Source: Nemopilema nomurai (lineage: Eukaryota; Cnidaria; Scyphozoa; Rhizostomeae; Rhizostomatidae). From it: 64,000 nt of DNA. The translations under genes and the position numbers were made by a program. Under the pieces are notes generated by a model that was not told where the DNA came from, did not search any database, and was given only the letters and a program-made list of their open reading frames with translations. This document shows, piece after piece, positions 57,420-64,000 of this stretch (position 1 is the stretch's first letter; every line of letters begins with the position of its first letter). Location of the stretch: positions 372,001 to 436,000 of the forward strand of contig ML133453.1 of assembly GCA_003864495.1 (NCBI GenBank). Direction: 5' to 3'.

Positions 57420-60400
57420 ATGGTAAATATCTGGCAGTTGGATCACACGACAACTTCATTTACGTTTACAATGTTTCTGATGACGGCAGGACGTACAAAA
57501 AGAGCGGAAAGTTGAGTGTAAGAGGAGATTTTATACAATCGCAACTCCTTCCTTTTTAAAAGAGATTGAGATGAGATAAGAAGGGAAATACACATCAAAA
57601 TAAAAGTTGGTTGTAAAGCTGGAATGCGTCATACCATAGCTCTTTGTGCTCTTTTTATTAGAAATCGATCGGTATTTTGGTTTCGAAAGCTTTCTGTAGC
57701 ATCTAGGATTTTCAAGTAGATTATTGTTTTATGTTCATTCTGAGGGGAGGATTGCTGCTCAGTTTTTTTATCGTCTCCTCAGTGAAGAAATTGCTCAGCC
57801 GTTTGTCACAGAACACCCAGTGGCTGCTAGTAATGAGATTGAATTTTCAAAAGAGACGTTTCTTCTGATTCTAAAGCCATTCCCAACGGTCATGTTTTGC
57901 ATTTGGTTGTCTGAAATTAATCACTTGATGAAGTTGCATCCTCTTTCTAAGAATATCACAGGCCTTATCAAGGAAACGTTAGTGTTGGTGGGCAAAAGGC
58001 TTTGTTATTGATGTTTTCTTCGACTACATTTTGGTCTGTTCAGGGTCACTCAAGTTTTGTCACTCACTTGGACTGGTCTAAAGACCGCCAGTACATGCAG
58101 AGCAATTCTGGAGACTACGAAATTCTCTACTGTGAGTATGTGACACTGCTTCAGAGTGACGTTATCCAACCTTCCTCCTACGTTTCAATGATTTAATCAT
58201 TGTGGAAAAAGAGCTCCTACCTGGTCTCATTATTGTGCAGAATGATCTAGAACTAGAGTGCAAATGATACTCTCTCCCGTCGGTCTTTGTTCGTAGATTT
58301 CGTTTCAGCCTCTAGATTCGAACTAAAGTTAGCGGGATGTCACCTTGTTTGGTATGTTTCTTTAGGGCACGCTCCTTCATGTCGGCAGATTGTTTCTGCT
58401 GCGTCGATGAAGGACACAGAATGGGAGACATGGACTTGTGTACTTGGGTTTCCAGTAATAGGTAAGAAGCTTGTTTCTCCTCATTAGTAATTGGCAATAT
58501 ATGTACCATTTAATCAATTAGGGTTTAGAAGAATTTAGAAATGCAGCTCCAACAAACGCATTTTAACAAGGAATATGCTATCAGTATACATTAAAATCAC
58601 TGATTGAACGATGGAAAAATTGGTGATTCAGGATTGCATGTTATGATGTCATTTAAGGTTACGGTAAACGTTTTCAACACGAAAATTGAATTTTCCTTCC
58701 TAAAGGCCAAACTGTTGAAGGAATCTGGGTAAACTATGTATCATTCGATGCACAAGATTATGGTGTATCTAGCCAGATCAAAATTATTGGCAAATAATGT
58801 TAAATGTTATTTCCAAGCGAATTTATTGCTCAAAAAGTGTACCACCTTCAAAAGCTTTTTTGTACCCTTGCGTTTGAGGTAATCAAATCTGACTTATACG
58901 AGCAGGAAGTGGTGATTCTAAGCTACCAAAGGTGTCTCAGTTTTTTTAAATTTCTCCTCTTCTTGAAACTATACCCTGTCAAAAATTGGCAAAAACTTAT
59001 TCCACCCTCCCGCAGCTGTATTGGGGTATTAAAGACGGACCAGAGCAAAGAAAAAATTTAAACACCATTTTTTTGGCCAACATCTGCCCTGGCCGTGTGC
59101 AAATTTTCGAGCCATTCGATTGGTTCCTTGGGTACAATATAGCTTTTTCGTACATGTATGTAAAGGAATTTTGAGTCGGGAGAAAACGCGATTTTACTGA
59201 TCGCACTTGCAAGATACACATCGGGATCATGTTACCAACAATGTAATCCGGGTCAAGTAGTTTAGGCTTTAAGATCAATTAGCGTCTTTAAATAAGCACA
59301 ACAACCCATGGATGTGCAATACTCTCACACAAACCACAAGGAAGCAGAACAATGATAATCGGCTTAACAGGTCGAGGGATTTGAAAACCGCTGCTAGAAA
59401 CTTTGATAAGGAAATTATGGAAACCTTCGTTTATACGGGATTTTCTCCATTTTCAAAACTTCTTCTAGCTTTAAACATGGTATCATTATGTACCTTATTA
59501 ATTCAGCTATCAGAATGTGAAGTAATCGAAAAATGGATGTTTTCGTCCAGAAAACGTTTACCGTAACCTTAACGTATGAAGAACCCTAGTTTTCTTACCT
59601 TGCATCAAAATTTAATTTTGTTAACATGCCTTTGCTACATAGCCCTTTTTACTTAAGACTATAGCATAAATTTTCTCCCCAACGCTTTTAATGTATATAC
59701 TGAAGTGCTCTTTACTGTTACACTGAAGGTCGCCCGTGATTCAAAAAGGGACTGATTTTCTGGACAAAAAATGCTTCTTTTTTTCTCAATATGATGAAGC
59801 TCTCATTTTTGCTGTCTTTTTACTGATCTTCAAACTCAAATGTTTCGCACTTTGTTGATAACGGTGTCTTTAAAAGGAATCTGGCCGGAGGGTGCTGATG
59901 GGACGGACATCAACGCTTGTTGCCGATCAAACAACCAGGAATATGTCGTTACTGGAGATGACTTTGGACAAGTCAACTTCTTCAACTTCCCTTCAACCAA
60001 GCCAAAGGTAGGAGCGTGATATGAAGACTCTTTTGCCACAATTTTACAAAGGATTCATGCCAACTGCTAAGTTTCGGAGGGGTCAGAATCTATGGTTGTT
60101 GAAAATAGTGCGAATTATTTATTGCATTTCATTGTAGTACTGATCATGTAGCGAGTTCCATGATAACGCGATTGCACATTTACATTATATTTGTCTCATA
60201 TAAGCCTGACTTACAAAGTCTGAAATTCCAATAATACGGAACTTTGGTGTCCTAAAATAAATGGTGAATGGATATTGCGAAGGCGGCACAATATTAGATG
60301 ATCCATCATTCAAATACTCGGAAACCGATTCCTATGAAGAATGAAATAGCGAATTTATTTCATATAAAACAAATAAAATAATTAAAATAAACTAGCATGG

Positions 60401-60601
60401 AAGTTACCTTATAGTGACGAACCTTCTTCACACTGATATCTATGCATCAACAACAACTTTCTTTTCGTCGTGTAGGCTGATTGTCAACGCTGTGTCGGAC
60501 ATAGCTCGCACGTGACATGTGTTCGATTCATGAACGATGACAGCAGAATGATCTCTGTTGGAGGCAAAGACTGTTCTGTGATGCAGTGGAGAATATCCTG
60601 A
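57420..60601 (+). CDS. EML C-terminal exons, copy 5 (headless, frame intact)
   Basis: Exons 57420-57517, 58044-58131, 58366-58461, 59877-60007 and 60476-60601, all in frame. One replacement is WSKDRQYM instead of WSKDSQYM in the second exon. The intron before the third exon is about 60 bp shorter than in other units. No upstream EML exons are attached. Confidence 0.75.
58653..59572. mobile_element. TTAA-flanked MITE-like element, copy 5
   Basis: TTAA at 58653-58656 and 59569-59572, with intact 19-bp inverted repeats as in unit 1. Confidence 0.74.
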
Positions 60602-61933
60602 AGACGTCGATGTTTTCTTTAAAGTCACCAAGTGAACTCACCCGTGCATTAGTTCTCTTCTATAGAGTAGGCCAGTCCAACATGGAGTGGCGATAAAGAC
60701 ACCAAGCACGTTCACAGGATAGAAAAAGGCTTGTTTACATTTTGTAGTCGTAGCATCATCATAGAGTTTCAACTTAGATCTTTGTAGATGTTAATTGTGT
60801 AAAATGATGTTTTGAAACCCTTAGGCCTCTGTACAGGCCATCACGCGCACTTTGGTCTCTCATCGGTGTTCTTGACCGCCATGCCATTCCAATTTATTTT
60901 GATACAACTCAAGCCATGAAACCACTTATTGACCAAGAAATGCTTCTGAAAGTTCATATAAATATCGATAAACTGAAGGACAGTTTGACTGCTCTTAAAA
61001 GTTTACTGGCATTGGTAGGATATTGGGATGGATAGAATAAGTAGGCTAAAGGATATAAGTGGATCCTTGATGGTGAGGATTTAATTATTTTTCTGAACAT
61101 CCACAATTTTTATTCTCAAGGCTGCTAATTGTACCTCATCGGCAATAATGGTTTTGCAAAACGATTAGAATGGAGTGTCTTTTAAGCCAGTTTTAATGTT
61201 GTTTTGTAGGTACGTAGATGCATGAAAATTTAAGTGAGATAAATGGCAGTGTTCTAGTGTTTTGGTCAGCATTTTTTCTAGTTTATTGTTAAAGAAGGTT
61301 ACAAAATGAAAATTGTGTGCCCTTTTATGCCGTTCCACTATGAAAGCCGTGGGTGAAGTCAAAGAGGTTTGAATGCGGAATGGCTGTTTTGAAATACTTT
61401 AAACCGGCTATTAAATGACTGTAAACCGATTTAAGCGATTGATGATAAACAAACACATCGTAGCATTACCAAAAAGGAATAGCATGCAGTACTAAGCCTA
61501 TTTCAAATGACTGAATTTTCCCATCGCTCCAACAGTTTTGAAGCTTGTGCGCTTTTTTTAAAAGCCAGTTTTGTGAATATAAAGTCCCTGAAAATGGAAC
61601 ACCGCAAAAAATCAAGAAACTAGTGTACATTTAAATCCTAACAATATTGCCCAGTAGCAATCATTTTGTTTACGTTGCATCGTTTTGCATTCTCTAATTA
61701 ATACGTTCAAACTCTCCTTTTTATGGACACCTCATTCAACTTTTAGAGCATGATTGAAAAATTTGCATTAATTCTTCCAAACAGCTTTCAATGAATATTA
61801 GTATCGTTAGAATGTCGTTAAAAAACAAGCATTCTTAAAGGGTTGATTTATTTCTAATGATATAAGTACAATCAAATATAAATAAAGTTAAGGATCAACA
61901 ACGTAGATTAAAATATATTTCCAAACAAGACAG
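60602..61933. other. EML 3' flank, unit 5, short form
   Basis: It carries the same roughly 1-kb deletion junction as unit 2 (near 61457, ACACATCG joined to TAGCATTACC). A TTTATT (AATAAA on the - strand) at 61847-61852 is a possible poly(A) signal for the sixth nested gene. Confidence 0.6.
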
Positions 61934-64000
61934 TTAGAGCCTGTCTGTTCCTTTCTTAACAGAATTATCCTTGTTTGCTGCTTTTCTCTGTGCCAAAACC
62001 TCATGTAACACTTCAGCAACTGTCCTCCGTTGTCGTCCAGAAACTACGCGCTTCTGTTGTAATTTTGAGACGCCCTGAAGTCCCTCTGCTTCTTTTCTGG
62101 CCAAAACATAAGGCTTTCTTTCCTCACCATACTTTTCGACAGTTCTATCATTGTTAGCCTCGTCGAATTCACTCTCTTGGCCATTTTGTCCATGTAACAT
62201 CCTTCGTTTCAGCTCATGAGAACTTCCTGGCTCTGTTTTTGATTTATCATTAGTCGAACCTTCATATGATTGCCTTCTTGAAATCTTCGCAAAGTCATCG
62301 TCGTCTTTTTTCAAGTCAGCCAAGATCTTTGCATCTAGTTCGTTTAATTCAATATCATCATCTTCATTTGCCCCTTCACTTTTAGCATGTTTGCTGGCAC
62401 CTGTGTGAAGCTCTTCATCTCCTTTTCTCCGGTCTTTCTCGCTGCTTTCTCTACTCTGTTGCTTGACTCTCCGTCTTTCTGCTGGTCTTCGCTTTTTTCA
62501 ATAGTGCATCCTGATTTTTCTTCCATTCCAACCAGCTCAAGTAGGAATTGCAAGTATCTTTGTCTTCATTTCCTTCTTGACAACTTTTCATGAATTCAGA
62601 GGCACTGCTGTCTTGTTGGCCATTTTCCTTTCCATCAGTATCTACTTTTGTGTCATCAATGTTTCGTGTAAGCCGAGCCCCTTTGCCTTCCGCTTGCTTC
62701 TCTTTCATGAGATTGTAGAAGGAATCACATACCTCGATGCTCTCTGTTCCGTCTTCACAGGCCTTTTTAAACTCATCCACTTCTTCACTGCTTTCAAAAT
62801 CAACTTTGTCGCTCTCTTTTTCTTCTGGGTTAAATCGCTTCGTTTCGAGCGAAGATGGTTGTTCTCCTCATTTTTCTCTCGAATGAGACTAAAAAACGAG
62901 TCACATACATCCTTGCTCTCTCTTCCCTCTTCGCAAGCCTTTTTGAAGGCTTCCATCTCCGTGTCAGACTCAATATTATTGGTACTTTGTCTTTTAGAAC
63001 GAGGGTGAGATTTGTCTGAAGGAATTTGCTCTAGTGCTCTTTGCTGAGCTTGTTTCCATTCTAGCCATTTGTTGTAGGAGTCACAAGTTGCCTTGTCTTC
63101 GTTCCCATTGTCACACTCTGTCTTGAAGTCGTCTTCATCTGATTGCTGCTTACCATTTCTGTGCCAGCTTCTCTCTTTGTACGCGAATTTGAGTTGTCGA
63201 AGAGGACTTTTCAAGTGCACTCTGTTGAGCTTGTTTCCATTCTAGCCATTTGTTGTAGGAGTCACAAGTTGCCTTGTCTTCGTTCCCATTGTCACACTCT
63301 GTCTTGAAGTCGTCTTCATCTGATTGCTGCTTACCATTTTCTGTGCCAGATTCTCTCTTTGTGCGTGAATTTGAGTTGTCTGAAGAGGACTTTTCAAATG
63401 CACTCTGGTGAGCTTGTTTCCATTCTAGCCATTTGTTGTAGGAGTCACAAGTTGCCTTGTCTTCGTTCCCATTGTCACACTCTGTCTTGAAGTCGTCTTC
63501 ATCTGATTGCTGTGACCATTTTCTGTGCCAGATTCTCTCTTTGTGCGTGAATTTGAGTTGTCTGAAGAGGACTTTTCAAAGTGCTCTGGTGAGCTTGTTT
63601 CCATTCTAGCCATTTGTTGTAGGAGTCACAAGTTGCCTTGTCTTCGTTCCCATTGTCACACTCTGTCTTGAAGTCGTCTTCATCTGATTGCTGTGACCAT
63701 TTTCTGTGCCAGCTTCTCTCTTTGTACGCGAATTTGAGTTGTCGGAAGAGGACTTTTCAAGTGCACTCTGGTGAGCTTGTTTCCATTCTAGCCATTTGTT
63801 GTAGGAGTCACAAGTTGCCTTGTCTTCGTTCCCGTTGTCACACTCTGTCTTGAAGTCGTCTTCATCTGATTGCTGTGACCATTTTCTGTGCCAGATTCTC
63901 TCTTTGTGCGTGAATTTGAGTTGTCTGAAGAGGACTTTTCAAGTGCACTCTGGTGAGCTTGTTTCCATTCTAGCCATTTGTTGTAGGAGTCACAAGTTGC
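61934..64000 (-). CDS. Nested gene, unit 6: 3' part of a multi-peptide precursor copy (cut by window end)
   Basis: Only part of exon 3 is present: the tail ending KDNSVKKGTDRL (stop at 61934-61936), the diverged modules and at least six 183-bp modules running off the window. The tail is open from 61934 to 62323. Frame breaks occur near 62424, 62491, 63156 and 63199. The tail type and preceding flank match unit 3, suggesting that units 3 and 6 descend from one another through a multi-unit duplication. Confidence 0.65.
63020..64000 (-). repeat. 183-bp coding repeat array, unit 6 (at least 6 copies, cut)
   Basis: Copies near 63063, 63242, 63425, 63606, 63788 and 63969; the array continues beyond the window. 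Confidence 0.9.

Overview
This looks like nuclear DNA from an invertebrate animal. It is AT-rich, and its genes have many short exons with GT-AG introns. One long gene is clearly metazoan: an EML (echinoderm microtubule-associated protein-like) gene with a trimerisation coiled coil, a HELP motif and a WD40 propeller. A cnidarian such as a coral or anemone is my guess, but nothing here proves it.

Layout. Positions 1-5174 hold no gene I can support. From 5175 to 24292 the + strand carries about 25 exons of the EML gene (about 985 codons). Exons up to 16133 are unique, and every reading phase joins cleanly. A tRNA-Phe(GAA) sits in one intron and a 12-bp minisatellite in another. The large intron 16134-21064 contains a complete gene on the opposite strand (16778-20618). 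It encodes a signal-peptide exon, a short second exon and a very long third exon. Exon 3 contains 183-bp tandem repeats, each encoding a 61-residue module with two cysteines (C-x9-C) and ending at a dibasic R-T-K-R site. It reads like a secreted precursor cut into many similar peptides. I do not recognise the family.

From about 16.7 kb to the window end, the nested - strand gene plus the last five EML exons are tandemly repeated. There are five full units (7.7-10.9 kb each) and the start of a sixth. Nested genes lie at 16778-20618, 26675-29377, 34352-39259, 45253-48136, 54085-56968 and 61934-64000 (cut). EML 3' ends lie at 21065-24292, 29822-33021, 39711-42912, 48588-51789 and 57420-60601. 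Only the first EML 3' end directly follows the rest of the gene; the others are headless. Each contains the same 0.87-0.91 kb element flanked by TTAA with 19-bp terminal inverted repeats, so that insertion predates the amplification.

The 183-bp repeat number differs between nested paralogues (11, 5, 17, 6, 6, at least 6). All of them, and two EML 3' copies, carry small, mostly single-base deletions that break frame, while the unique EML exons have none. This is either widespread decay or unpolished assembly error in near-identical repeats, and it must be settled before any copy is called functional. The most notable object is the co-amplified nested multi-peptide precursor locus.
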